Source of the DNA: Mucilaginibacter sp. OK268
GTDB lineage: Bacteria; Bacteroidota; Bacteroidia; Sphingobacteriales; Sphingobacteriaceae
Direction of reading: 5' to 3'
Assembly: GCF_900103125.1 (NCBI RefSeq)
Contig: NZ_FNJV01000002.1
Coordinates: 434,001 to 498,000, forward strand
DNA: 64,000 nt
Shown: positions 49,904 through 58,018 of the stretch, piece by piece
Position numbering within the stretch: the first letter of the stretch is position 1
How the letters are laid out: every line of letters begins with the position of its first letter
Notes under the pieces: generated by a model
What the model was told of the DNA's origin: nothing
Database searches by the model: none
The model's input: only the letters and a program-made list of their open reading frames with translations
Position numbers and translations under genes: made by a program

Positions 49904-50263
49904 ATGAAAATTAGGATAAAAGGCAATTCGATACGCTACAGGCTTACCAAAACAGATATTGAACAATTTTCGAAAGAGGGTTACCTCGAGGAGATTACCT
50001 CTTTTGGCAACAGCACTTTTATTTATGCCCTGCAACAGTATAATCAGGATGCTTTGTCGACCAGTTTACAAAATAACAAGATCACACTTTTTGTGGCCGA
50101 ACAAATGACCCGGGAATGGACTTTAACCGACAGAGTGGGTTTTGAAGGCACCGATGGTTCACTTTATTTGTTAATTGAAAAAGACTTTAAATGCCTGGAT
50201 GTTACTATAGAAGATCAGAGTGATCATTATCCTAACCCGATTTTAGTAGGCAAAGAGCATTAA
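49904..50263 (+). CDS. DUF7009-type protein
   Basis: 119 residues from the ATG at 49904 (MKIRIKGNSIRYRLTKTDIE), which begins 22 bp after cobA; a longer start at 49868 would overlap cobA. The pattern YLEEITSFG, FIYALQQY, SLQNNKITLFVAEQM and LLIEKDFKCLDVTIEDQSDHYPNP is the DUF7009 family of Bacteroidota. No catalytic motif or membrane segment is visible. Its constant place beside nitrogen genes here may mean a part in nitrite or siroheme metabolism, but that is inference. Confidence 0.7.
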   Translation: MKIRIKGNSIRYRLTKTDIEQFSKEGYLEEITSFGNSTFIYALQQYNQDALSTSLQNNKITLFVAEQMTREWTLTDRVGFEGTDGSLYLLIEKDFKCLDVTIEDQSDHYPNPILVGKEH

Positions 50264-50573
50264 CCAGCTTGCAAAATTGAAGGATGTTGGTGATGAACAA
50301 AATAAATAACAGAGCTTAACGCTTTCATATCAGACTTTCCCTACCCGAGACAGCATTGCTAAGGACCGAGTTTATAAAGAATTTAAAGAAAACCGATCAC
50401 CCCATCGTATAAAATCATATTAAAAAAAGACAGGCCGGATATTGGTTAATTCTTCAGTTTTAATACCGGTATAGTAAAATTCCTTTTTTTATTATATTTA
50501 TACAAGTATCAAATAATTACTGGCGGTTCCTGAAAAGCCTTTAGAGTAAGGATTAACCTAAAACCTTTTAAAA
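50264..50573. other. Intergenic region, nothing recognised
   Basis: 310 bp without a credible ORF, repeat or terminator. It must hold the promoter of the secreted protein at 50574. Confidence 0.4.
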
Positions 50574-50975
50574 ATGAGCAAAAGATCACTAATTCTCAGT
50601 ACAGTTTTTATGCTTTTTGCATCAATCAGTTATGCACAAAAAGCAACCGGTAGCGACCGCGACAAACATGGCTGCATCGGATCGGCTGGGTATACCTATT
50701 CCGTTATAAAAAAAGATTGCATACAAACCTTCGCGCAAAAAATTAAGCTAAAGGAAGTCGATCCAAAGAGGAGTTTTTCCACTATTGCAGCCGTTATTTT
50801 TAGTGACAATAACAAAAAAGCAGAGATATTTCTGTCTGATTACAAAGAGAGCCAAATCCTGATCAGAACCGGTAAAAAAGGAAACTACGTTTGGAAGAAA
50901 GGCGATTTGAAGCTGACCGATAAAAAGGAGGGATATCAGCTTAAAAAGGGACAAAAACTCATTTATAGCCTATAA
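50574..50975 (+). CDS. Small secreted protein with DxHGCxxSAGYTxSxxKxxC motif
   Basis: 133 residues; signal peptide MSKRSLILSTVFMLFASISY, cleaved after YAQ. The mature protein has DRDKHGCIGSAGYTYSVIKK with two cysteines (positions about 34 and 49) that could form a disulfide, then beta-rich sequence with repeated short strands (AAVIFSDNNKKAEIFLSDY, WKKGDLKLTDKKEGYQLKKG). I do not recognise a named family; the GCxxSAGYTxS motif looks conserved. Followed by a strong terminator. Periplasmic, function unknown. Confidence 0.6.
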   Translation: MSKRSLILSTVFMLFASISYAQKATGSDRDKHGCIGSAGYTYSVIKKDCIQTFAQKIKLKEVDPKRSFSTIAAVIFSDNNKKAEIFLSDYKESQILIRTGKKGNYVWKKGDLKLTDKKEGYQLKKGQKLIYSL

Positions 50976-51022
50976 GAAAATGCTGTAAACACAGTTGGAC
51001 TTTACAGAACGTGTGGTTTTTA

Positions 51023-51063
51023 CAAAATAAGGGCTAACAATTAAATTGTTAGCCCTTATTTTG
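51023..51063. terminator. Bidirectional terminator
   Basis: 20-bp perfect arms (51023-51042, 51044-51063) containing AATAAGGGCTAAC and its complement around a tiny loop, with T runs on both sides. It ends the secreted-protein gene on the plus strand and the tRNA transcript on the minus strand. Confidence 0.9.
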
Positions 51064-51091
51064 TGTACTCAGCGCCGGAGTCGAACCGGCA
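51064..51091 (-). other. tRNA 3' fragment (T arm plus acceptor tail)
   Basis: On the minus strand GCCGG-TTCGACT-CCGGC (51090-51074) is a perfect T arm with 7-base loop, followed by GCTGAGT and A as the 3' acceptor strand. The matching 5' strand (ACTCAGC), D arm and anticodon arm are missing. It lies 13 bp after tRNA-Gln, so it looks like the remnant of a deleted second tRNA gene. Confidence 0.6.
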
Positions 51092-51104
51092 AATTATTTT
51101 TAAG

Positions 51105-51175
51105 TTTTCCTGCATGGGCTCGAACCACGATCGTCTGAACCAGAATCAGAAGTGCTACCATTACACCACAGGAAA
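51105..51175 (-). tRNA. tRNA-Gln (anticodon CTG)
   Basis: 71 nt on the minus strand. Acceptor TTTCCTG pairs with CAGGAAA; D arm includes GTGTAATGGTAGCAC; anticodon stem TCTGA/TCAGA holds loop TTCTGGT, anticodon CTG; T arm CGTGG-TTCGAGC-CCATG. Discriminator A and no encoded CCA (next bases CT). It decodes CAG. Confidence 0.93.
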
Positions 51176-51258
51176 ATATACGCAAATATACTACTTACTG
51201 CCCCATTCACCAACAAGTACTTGTCAGCCTGGCGTTATATCTGCGATTTCCTGTCCGT

Positions 51259-52041
51259 TTATTTACTAATAGCTAATTGCAATAACCAATGCACCAGATC
51301 GTTAGCGGCTTTATCATTCTCAAAACCAGCCGGTAGCCTGCCATTTACATATTCATTATATAACCAGGGATCGCCTACGGCAACTACTGTGCCCTTACCA
51401 TATTTGGCACTGGCAATAATGGTAGCGCCATTGCTGTTTTTCAAAACGGATTTTGCCGGACCTGTAAGCCCAATGGAGCATACATCCTTCATAAATATTT
51501 TATTGGCTGTTATAAATACCGGGTTACCGGTGGTTTTTACAGCGCCATCTTCAAAATGGGCATCATCAATTACATGGTTTTGCAGGTCGTCGTTAAAGTG
51601 CATACCAAATTTGGCTGCCAGCGTGTTAAAGTGAGGCAACTCTACATTGGCACTGTCGTTAGCCATCATTAAAAGTACACCGCCCTTTTTTACCCATTTA
51701 GTAATCTCTTCCACATCCTTCGGCTGGATATAGTTAGGGTTTGGGCTTTCTTTTTTTGTATCCGGATCAACAATGATATAGATAGCCGTGTTTTTGAGAT
51801 TATCCGCAGTAGGTACATGGTCAAGGGAATCCAGTTTGGCGCCCGCAGTGGTAAAAGTAGCACCGAATATAGAAAAGCCCGAATTTTGCTTTTCGCCCCA
51901 CAGGTAATGAAAACGCTCCTGTTGCCCTGCTTTATTTTTATGTACTTCGTGGTTAAAATAATAATCGAGCGTAACGGTTTGCGCACTGGCTGCTAAGCCT
52001 GCACTCATTAACAAGATTATTATAATTAATTTCAGTTTCAT
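51259..52041 (-). CDS. DUF4350-type secreted protein
   Basis: 260 residues from the ATG at 52041, which opens a clean signal peptide (LKLIIIILLMSAGLAASAQ); a longer start at 52095 would use bases of a repeat element and is rejected. Body: TVTLDYYFNHEVHKN, IYIIVDPDTKKESPNPNYIQ, VEEITKWVKKGGVLLMMAND and KYGKGTVVAVGDPWLYNEYV, a glutamine-amidotransferase-like alpha/beta (GATase/DUF4350) fold. In related loci this domain is joined to or next to GH105 rhamnogalacturonyl hydrolases, which agrees with the neighbouring uronate genes. Enzymatic activity is not evident. Confidence 0.78.
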   Translation of the reverse strand: MKLKLIIIILLMSAGLAASAQTVTLDYYFNHEVHKNKAGQQERFHYLWGEKQNSGFSIFGATFTTAGAKLDSLDHVPTADNLKNTAIYIIVDPDTKKESPNPNYIQPKDVEEITKWVKKGGVLLMMANDSANVELPHFNTLAAKFGMHFNDDLQNHVIDDAHFEDGAVKTTGNPVFITANKIFMKDVCSIGLTGPAKSVLKNSNGATIIASAKYGKGTVVAVGDPWLYNEYVNGRLPAGFENDKAANDLVHWLLQLAISK

Positions 52042-52087
52042 AAAAATGTGTTTATTGTTAATAACAATTGTAACAGACAATTTGTGT

Positions 52088-52230
52088 TGCTCCATAGGAG
52101 CTATCTATTTGTAGTAATGTAAATAATGAACCCTTTTGCCTCATAGAGACTACCCTTAATTGGGATTGCACCTACGGAGCAAAATCCTACCATTTTATTT
52201 GCTACAAATAGGTAGCTCCTAACGGAGCCT
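52088..52230. repeat. MITE-like element with terminal inverted repeats
   Basis: The core arms AGGAGCTATCTATTTGTAG (52096-52114) and CTACAAATAGGTAGCTCCT (52202-52220) are inverted copies with one mismatch; the outer ends (GCTCCATAGGAGC, GCTCCTAACGGAGC) are also palindromic. The inside holds another CCTACGGAGC. Whole element about 143 bp, no ORF. It lies between the DUF4350 and SDR genes of one strand. Confidence 0.7.
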
Positions 52231-52264
52231 TATATTATAACCGGCCTTTTAGCCTGACAAATAT

Positions 52265-53083
52265 TTATACCCCGCCAAATATCGAGAACCCTCCGTCAAC
52301 GCAGATCATAGAACCGGTTACAAATGCCGAGGCATCGCTCAATAACCAGGTCAATGCACCTTTCAATTCATCGGCATGACCAAATCGTTTAAATGGCGTT
52401 TGCTTGATCACCAGCTCTCCACGTTGGGTATAACCACCTTCGGGTTTGGTTAACAGGTTACGGTTTTGTTCGGTCAGGAAAAACCCGGGTGCAAGGGCAT
52501 TCATCCTGATCTTATCGCCATAACGGTTAGCCAGCTCAACCGCGAACCATTGGTTATAACAATCAACCGCGGCCTTGCCAATATTATAGCCCAATACCTT
52601 GGTGATAGCACGCTTAGAGTTCATGGATGATATATTCACAATACTGCCCCTACCTGCGGTTGTAGCAATGGCTTCGCCAAATATCTGTGTTGGAATGATA
52701 GTTCCCCAGGTATTCAGGTCCATCACCTTTTTCATACCGGCAATGTTCATTTTAAAAATATCCTCTTCAGGGGCCAAAACGCCCTCGGGCATATTACCGC
52801 CTGCGCCATTCACCAGGCCATCAACCCGGCCAAAAGCAGCTACAATTTTATCTTTAGCGGCTATCAGTTCTTCTTCGTTCAGTACATCGGCAACCAGCGC
52901 TATGGCTTTACCACCATTTTTGTTGATGGCTTCGGCCCGCTCTTCGGCCACTTCTTTTTTACGGCCCAGTATGCCTACCGCACCTCCTGCTTCCACAATA
53001 GCGTTTACAAACGCATCGCCCAGGATGCCGGTACCTCCGGTTACTACAATAACTTTACCGGCTAATGAAAATGAATTTTCCAA
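52265..53083 (-). CDS. SDR family oxidoreductase (D-mannonate oxidoreductase type)
   Basis: 272 residues. Rossmann N-terminus VIVVTGGTGILGDAFVNAI (TGGxGILG), NNAG-like VNGAGGNMPEG, catalytic ISSMNSKRAITKVLGYNIGKAAV with Ser, Tyr and Lys of the YxxxK motif, and MNALAPGFFLTEQNRNLL. This matches the SDR form of fructuronate reductase used by Bacteroidota to make D-mannonate. It follows kduI by 31 bp, which supports uronate catabolism. Cytoplasmic. Confidence 0.87.
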   Translation of the reverse strand: MENSFSLAGKVIVVTGGTGILGDAFVNAIVEAGGAVGILGRKKEVAEERAEAINKNGGKAIALVADVLNEEELIAAKDKIVAAFGRVDGLVNGAGGNMPEGVLAPEEDIFKMNIAGMKKVMDLNTWGTIIPTQIFGEAIATTAGRGSIVNISSMNSKRAITKVLGYNIGKAAVDCYNQWFAVELANRYGDKIRMNALAPGFFLTEQNRNLLTKPEGGYTQRGELVIKQTPFKRFGHADELKGALTWLLSDASAFVTGSMICVDGGFSIFGGV

Positions 53084-53114
53084 TGTCTTTTATATTTTAT
53101 TAATCAATTGATCT

Positions 53115-53969
53115 TTATCTGATATCTGGTATGGCGATAGCATCCATATCAGTATAGTCGAGATTTTCGCCTGCCATGCCCCATATAAAACTATAGCTGG
53201 CCGTACCGCTGCCCGAGTGTATGCTCCATGGTGGCGACACCACTGCATCATAATTATCCATCAGGATGTGGCGGGTTTCCTGTCCTTCGCCCATATAATG
53301 AAATACTCTTTGTCCTACAGGCACGTCAAAATAAAAGTAAGCCTCCATCCGACGATCATGCACATGTGACGGCATGGTATTCCACACGCTGCCATCATGC
53401 AGTATGGTCAGTCCCATCACCAGTTGGCAGCTTTTGATACCTTCCAGGTGAATGTATTTATTGATGGTACGTTTGTTGGCCGTTTCGATAGAACCGGTGT
53501 GTACTTTGGCAGCATCTTCATTAGTCATTAAGGTAGTAGGGTATACTGCATGTGCCGGGGCCGAAAGCAGATAGAATACCGCTGGCTGCGCGCTGTTTTT
53601 ACTGGTAAACTTTACGCTTTTTACACCTTTGCCTATATAAAGACAATCCAGCTTGTTTACCTGGAAAGCTTGGCCATCGGCAGTAACTTCGCCATCACCA
53701 GCTACGTTGATGATCCCTATCTCGCGTCGTTCTAAAAAATAGTCGGCACGCAGGTTTGGGTAGTTCTCCAGTTCCAATGATTTGGTTACCGGATGCACTG
53801 CTCCAACAATCATGCGGTCGTAATGGGTATAGGTACAATTCAGTCTATCAGCCTGTACCAGTTGGTCAATCAAAAAACGTTCTCTTATTTGTGCGGTTTG
53901 ATAACTTTTAAAATCTTCGGGGTGTACGCTGTGTATTACTTTCAAGGCTTTTACGATTTGGTATGGCAA
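53115..53969 (-). CDS. kduI: 5-dehydro-4-deoxy-D-glucuronate isomerase
   Basis: 284 residues. Cupin-type isomerase; MPSHVHDRRMEAYFYF supplies the Zn-binding His/Glu set; HPEDFKSYQTAQIRERFLID, HYDRMIVGAVHP and QPAVFYLLSAPAH are typical of KduI. It converts the unsaturated uronate product of pectin lyases on the way to KDG. It leads an operon with the mannonate-type dehydrogenase, and the GH105 at 2730 would make its substrate. Confidence 0.95.
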   Translation of the reverse strand: MPYQIVKALKVIHSVHPEDFKSYQTAQIRERFLIDQLVQADRLNCTYTHYDRMIVGAVHPVTKSLELENYPNLRADYFLERREIGIINVAGDGEVTADGQAFQVNKLDCLYIGKGVKSVKFTSKNSAQPAVFYLLSAPAHAVYPTTLMTNEDAAKVHTGSIETANKRTINKYIHLEGIKSCQLVMGLTILHDGSVWNTMPSHVHDRRMEAYFYFDVPVGQRVFHYMGEGQETRHILMDNYDAVVSPPWSIHSGSGTASYSFIWGMAGENLDYTDMDAIAIPDIR

Positions 53970-54063
53970 TTCTACAACGTATCTTTTTTAAATCAAAAGT
54001 ATTCAGCCCTTTATTCTACTCAAACGTTTGCGCTGAGTACCCATATTAACATAAAAGCAATAA

Positions 54064-54095
54064 AAAAGCCACTGACATAAAGTATCAGCGGCTTT
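54064..54095 (-). terminator. Terminator of dps
   Basis: AAAGCCACTGA (54065-54075) pairs with TCAGCGGCTTT (54085-54095) with one A-C mismatch and A/T runs outside, 27 bp after the dps stop codon. Confidence 0.7.
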
Positions 54096-54121
54096 AAAAA
54101 ATGATACTTGACCGGTGTTTA

Positions 54122-54601
54122 TTAATCTTCGTTCACAAACGAACGCAGCATCCAGGTATTTTTTTCGTTAAACTGCATAAAGCGGTTCACCATATCGTTA
54201 CTGCCATCATCGCCAGCTTCGGCAGTGATGTCCAGTATCTCTCTTTCTTTAGCAATTAAAACGGCCAGGTCATCAATAACAGCCTTTACCATTTTGGTGT
54301 CTTTTAAGCCAATGGTTTGAATCTCTTTGATAGCCGATTCTTCGATGTAATCCTTAAAAGTGCTGTATGGAGATTTGCCCAGTGTCAATATCCTCTCGGC
54401 AAGCTCATCAATGGTAGTTAGTGCGGCGGTATACAATTCTTCGAACTTTAAATGCAGGGTAAAAAAGTTTTGCCCCTTGATATTCCAGTGGCAGCCGCGT
54501 ACTTTTTGGTAGTAGATATGATAGTTGGCCAAAAGGTCATTTAAGTGGTCAACAACAGGTTTTACTTTACCCTCTTCCAGACTAATTTCTTTAGCGTTCA
54601 T
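54122..54601 (-). CDS. dps: DNA starvation/stationary-phase protection protein
   Basis: 159 residues, ferritin-like dodecamer subunit. Ferroxidase residues are in the Dps spacing: H38 (GCHWNIKG), H50 and E54 (LHLKFEELY), D65 and E69 (TIDELAERIL). It stores iron, uses hydrogen peroxide as oxidant and shields DNA. No lysine-rich tail is present, so DNA binding may be weak. Single gene, divergent from the DUF4905 gene. Confidence 0.95.
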   Translation of the reverse strand: MNAKEISLEEGKVKPVVDHLNDLLANYHIYYQKVRGCHWNIKGQNFFTLHLKFEELYTAALTTIDELAERILTLGKSPYSTFKDYIEESAIKEIQTIGLKDTKMVKAVIDDLAVLIAKEREILDITAEAGDDGSNDMVNRFMQFNEKNTWMLRSFVNED

Positions 54602-54696
54602 ATATAAATAGTGATTTTTATGTTTAACATTAGCTTGGCAGCAATGTTTGGTAAATATAAGCAGATTTGAATTTATTGCCCATATTTACACACTTT

Positions 54697-55461
54697 ATGA
54701 CACAGATGCTACCTTTTATCAATCAACAATTTGACTGGCCCATCTGGCGCATGGAAATTGATGACGCCACCTCCATTTTGTTTGTTGAATTACGTAACAG
54801 CGAGGAGAAAAAAGTAGCTTTTGGCGCGGTTAGCCTGCTCAACGGTAAGATCTATTTTAAGGATGTAACCACGCCAGAACGATGGCTCACAGGCATTGAA
54901 GCTGCTTATGATGGTGTAATGCTTGTACATAATTACCAATCAGAAAATGGCCCCGGGCATAAAGGCCTAATGGCTATTGATGGTATGAGCGGGCAAATCT
55001 TGTGGAGCAATTATACTTTGGCGTTCGATCATCTGTCTGTGAATGGCCCTATGGTTTATAATGTCCAGATACAACCTAAGAAATTATTTTTGGTTGATAT
55101 GAAAACAGGTGAGCTTTTACGGGCTCATCAACCGGTAATAGATACTCCATTATACAACCATATTATTGTGCCACAGATGCTCCCGGCTGAGGCGTTGAAA
55201 GAATTACCCTTACCTGCCGAACCTTATGCAAATACCCTTCATTATTTGGAGCACAATAGCTACAGAATTGTATCTTTGCACACGTTTTTTCAGGAAAAAA
55301 TAAAACAGCATTTATATATTATCGACAGCGAAGGCATAGTTGTTTACCAGGATTTGTTGAACACCAACATACAAAAATTGCAGCCCGAGGCGTTTGTAGT
55401 ACATAAGAATAACCTGATCTATTTAAAAGAACGATCAGCATTAATAGTTTTAAACTTATAA
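54697..55461 (+). CDS. DUF4905-type protein
   Basis: 254 residues from the ATG at 54697 (MTQMLPFINQQFDWPIWRM). A mostly beta protein with repeated strands of the WD/quinoprotein kind: VSLLNGKIYFKD, LMAIDGMSGQILWSNY, KLFLVDMKTGELLRAH. This pattern is the DUF4905 family of Bacteroidota. No signal peptide. Only 21 bp from the LysM gene and same strand, so maybe one operon with it and uridine kinase. Function unknown. Confidence 0.7.
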   Translation: MTQMLPFINQQFDWPIWRMEIDDATSILFVELRNSEEKKVAFGAVSLLNGKIYFKDVTTPERWLTGIEAAYDGVMLVHNYQSENGPGHKGLMAIDGMSGQILWSNYTLAFDHLSVNGPMVYNVQIQPKKLFLVDMKTGELLRAHQPVIDTPLYNHIIVPQMLPAEALKELPLPAEPYANTLHYLEHNSYRIVSLHTFFQEKIKQHLYIIDSEGIVVYQDLLNTNIQKLQPEAFVVHKNNLIYLKERSALIVLNL

Positions 55462-55482
55462 GTTACTGTATTATAATTCATT

Positions 55483-56523
55483 ATGAAAGTAAAGATTTTA
55501 TTAGTCATCGCTCCCCTACTTACCCTGTCCATATCTATTTTTGCAAACCCGGTTGTAGACTCTGTTGGAGTTGAAAACCTGAACGGAAAAAAAGTTGTTC
55601 TACACAAACTTGATCCTAAAGATAATTACTACTCTATCGGTCGCCGTTATAATGTAAGCCCTAAGGCTATCATCCAATTCAATAACAATGCGGCCCTTAA
55701 AATTGGCGGTATTATAAAAGTACCTACCGAACAATCATTTTTACAAACTACTGCGACAACACCTGCACCTGTTCAACAAACCAAGCCACAAGTGCAGCCG
55801 CCGGTTCAGCAGCCAAAGCCTCAGGTACAACAACCTGCAGCACAGCAGCCAAAACCGCAAACGCAGCAACCGGTAGTTCAACAACAGGCACCGGCACAGC
55901 AACCAGCCACAACAACAGTAGCTACTACAACACCACCAGCCGATACCACACCTGCCAAACCGGTTAACATGGATAATGTGCAGCAGTACAAAGTATCGGC
56001 AGGCGAAACACTTTATTCCATAGCCAAACGTTTTGGTACCTCTGTTGATGATATTACCAAGCTTAATGGCTTAACCTCCAGTACGCTTGCACCAAACCAG
56101 ATCATCAAAGTACGTTCGGGCTTACCACCAGAAGAAAGACCGGTAGCCAAACAGGATGCTGTAGTAACCCAGGATTCGACCGTGGCAGCTATTGACAGCG
56201 CGGGTAATAAATTGAAAGCCAATAAATTTGGTTTATACGAAAAAAATGAAACAGGTGTAGCCACCTGGATAGATGATACCAGCCTTGACCCTAAAAAAGA
56301 ACTGGTATTACACCGTACCGCGCCTATTGGTACCGTGATCAAGATTACCAACCCCATGAACAACCATACCACCTATGCTAAAGTTGTAGGCAGATTTACC
56401 GACAGCGAGGCTACCAAGGACGTGCTTATTGTTATGACCAAGAACACTGCCGACGCATTAGGTGCTTTAGATAAACGCATTCACGTAAACATCAGCTACG
56501 GCAGTCCGAACCCGAATGAATAA
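55483..56523 (+). CDS. LysM-domain cell wall protein with DPBB-like C-terminus
   Basis: 346 residues; signal peptide (ILLVIAPLLTLSISIFA). First LysM about 40-80 (YYSIGRRYNVSPKAIIQFNN), a Gln/Pro-rich flexible linker (many PQVQQP units, 90-155), second LysM about 168-210 (YKVSAGETLYSIAKRFGTSV), and a C-terminal region (APIGTVIKITNPMNNHTTYA, KVVGRF) like a double-psi beta-barrel of RlpA type. It should bind peptidoglycan, perhaps with lytic activity. Stop overlaps the start of the next gene by 8 bp. Confidence 0.87.
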   Translation: MKVKILLVIAPLLTLSISIFANPVVDSVGVENLNGKKVVLHKLDPKDNYYSIGRRYNVSPKAIIQFNNNAALKIGGIIKVPTEQSFLQTTATTPAPVQQTKPQVQPPVQQPKPQVQQPAAQQPKPQTQQPVVQQQAPAQQPATTTVATTTPPADTTPAKPVNMDNVQQYKVSAGETLYSIAKRFGTSVDDITKLNGLTSSTLAPNQIIKVRSGLPPEERPVAKQDAVVTQDSTVAAIDSAGNKLKANKFGLYEKNETGVATWIDDTSLDPKKELVLHRTAPIGTVIKITNPMNNHTTYAKVVGRFTDSEATKDVLIVMTKNTADALGALDKRIHVNISYGSPNPNE

Positions 56524-57148
56524 ACCTTATATTATTGGAATTGCCGGTGGTAGTGGATCCGGCAAAACCTTTTTTTTGAAATGTTTCCTGGAGCATTTTA
56601 CTGCCGAAGAAGTGTGCCTGGTATCGCAGGATGACTACTATTTTCCGGTGGCCCATAATATGACGCCCGAAGAAAATAAGGAGTATAATTTTGACCTGCC
56701 GGCGACTATCGATCACGAGCATTTTCAGCAGGATATCAGTAGGCTTTTTAATAATGAAACCGTTATTAAGCCCGAGTATACTTTTAACAATCCTAATGTG
56801 GTACCCAAGATGCTGGAAATAAAACCAGCACCTATTTTAATTGTGGAGGGTTTGTTTATCCTTCATTTCAGGGATATTGCCGATATACTGGACATGAAAA
56901 TTTTTATTGAAGCCGACGAAGATGTGGCCCTACAGCGGCGCCTTAAACGTGACCTGATAGAGCGCGGCTATTCGCACGATGATGCCATGTACAAATGGGT
57001 AAACCATGTGGTACCAGCCTATAAAGAGTTTTTATTGCCTTATAAAGACGAATGTGACCGGGTGATTATCAACAACAGTCACGTTGCTCAGGATATCATT
57101 GCCGTAACTGAAGAAATATCAGCGGAACTGAGAAATAAATTATTTTAA
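56516..57148 (+). CDS. udk: Uridine kinase
   Basis: 210 residues. P-loop GIAGGSGSGKTFF (8-20), then SQDDYYFP, FDLPATIDHEHF, and the lid region RRLKRDLIERGYSHDDAM. It phosphorylates uridine or cytidine in pyrimidine salvage. Its start codon overlaps the LysM gene (8 bp), so it is translated from that message. Confidence 0.92.
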   Translation: MNKPYIIGIAGGSGSGKTFFLKCFLEHFTAEEVCLVSQDDYYFPVAHNMTPEENKEYNFDLPATIDHEHFQQDISRLFNNETVIKPEYTFNNPNVVPKMLEIKPAPILIVEGLFILHFRDIADILDMKIFIEADEDVALQRRLKRDLIERGYSHDDAMYKWVNHVVPAYKEFLLPYKDECDRVIINNSHVAQDIIAVTEEISAELRNKLF

Positions 57149-57156
57149 TTTGACAG

Positions 57157-57215
57157 GAGACGTATGTGATACGTCTCTACAAAAAATATTCGTAGAGACG
57201 CATTACATGCGTCTC
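57157..57215. repeat. Inverted repeat GAGACGTAT / GCGTCTC
   Basis: 24-bp arms (57157-57180 and 57192-57215) that pair with a few mismatches, each arm itself partly palindromic (GAGACGTATGTGATACGTCTC), and a T run at one end. It is placed between converging genes, where it can end both transcripts. Confidence 0.75.
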
Positions 57216-57226
57216 TTTTTTATTGA

Positions 57227-57883
57227 TCAAATAACAATCTCCGGAATCTCTCCTTCAACAATCAATTTACCGGCTGTAGCATTTTTAATATCCTCTACAC
57301 TTACACCCGGCGCACGTTCCAACAGCTTAAAACCACCTTCGGGCAATACATCAAATACACCCAGTTCGGTCACTATCTTTTTCACGCAGTGCACACCGGT
57401 GAGAGGCAGGGTACAGTGGGGCAGTAGTTTTGATTCGCCTGCTTTGTTTACATGCTGCATGGCTACGATGATGTTTTCGGCAGAGGCTACCAAGTCCATC
57501 GCGCCGCCCATGCCTTTTACCATTTTACCGGGAATTTTCCAATTGGCGATATCGCCGTTTTCGGATACTTCCATGGCGCCCAGTATGGTGAGGTTAACCT
57601 TTTTGGCGCGGATCATGCCAAAACTCATAGCCGAATCGAATATGGCCGAGCCCGGCAGCATGGTAATGGTTTGCTTCCCCGCGTTGATCACATCCGGATC
57701 CTCCTCCCCTTCAAACGGAAATGGGCCCATCCCCAATAAGCCGTTTTCTGATTGCAGTACCACATCCATAGTCTCGGGTATATAATTGGCAACCAAAGTC
57801 GGGATACCAATACCCAGGTTAACGTAGTAACCGTCTTTTATTTCTTTAGCTATTCGCTTTGCTATTCCTGTTTTATCAAGCAT
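57227..57883 (-). CDS. scoB: 3-oxoacid CoA-transferase, subunit B
   Basis: 218 residues. VNLGIGIPTLVANYI and SENGLLGMGPFPFEGEEDPD with the catalytic Glu E46; later GGAMDLVASAENIIVAM. Forms a heterodimer with subunit A, moving CoA from succinyl-CoA to acetoacetate (ketone body breakdown). Downstream of scoA by 135 bp, in which a repeat has been inserted. Confidence 0.93.
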   Translation of the reverse strand: MLDKTGIAKRIAKEIKDGYYVNLGIGIPTLVANYIPETMDVVLQSENGLLGMGPFPFEGEEDPDVINAGKQTITMLPGSAIFDSAMSFGMIRAKKVNLTILGAMEVSENGDIANWKIPGKMVKGMGGAMDLVASAENIIVAMQHVNKAGESKLLPHCTLPLTGVHCVKKIVTELGVFDVLPEGGFKLLERAPGVSVEDIKNATAGKLIVEGEIPEIVI

Positions 57884-57911
57884 GATTTTAATATTGCTTT
57901 CTTCCCTCCCA

Positions 57912-57990
57912 TCATTGCGAGGTACGAAGCAATCTCTATACTATACAGGGTCACTCTGTAAGTCGGGGATTGCTTCGTACCTCGCAATGA
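57912..57990. repeat. Inverted repeat with GCGAGGTACGAAGCAATC arms inside the scoAB operon
   Basis: 23-bp perfect arms 57912-57934 and 57968-57990 around a 33-bp centre. The half at 28508-28548 is a related single arm. It lies between two genes that encode a two-subunit enzyme. Confidence 0.8.
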
Positions 57991-58018
57991 CGCGTGGGTG
58001 TTTATAATCTTTGTTACC

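Noticed and set aside
50264..50573. Degenerate gene remnant after the DUF7009 gene
   Set aside because: Translated in all frames by eye it gives only short pieces with no similarity that I recognise.
57149..57226. Simple terminator only
   Set aside because: The arms are longer and doubly palindromic, which fits a repeat family better, though it may also terminate transcription.
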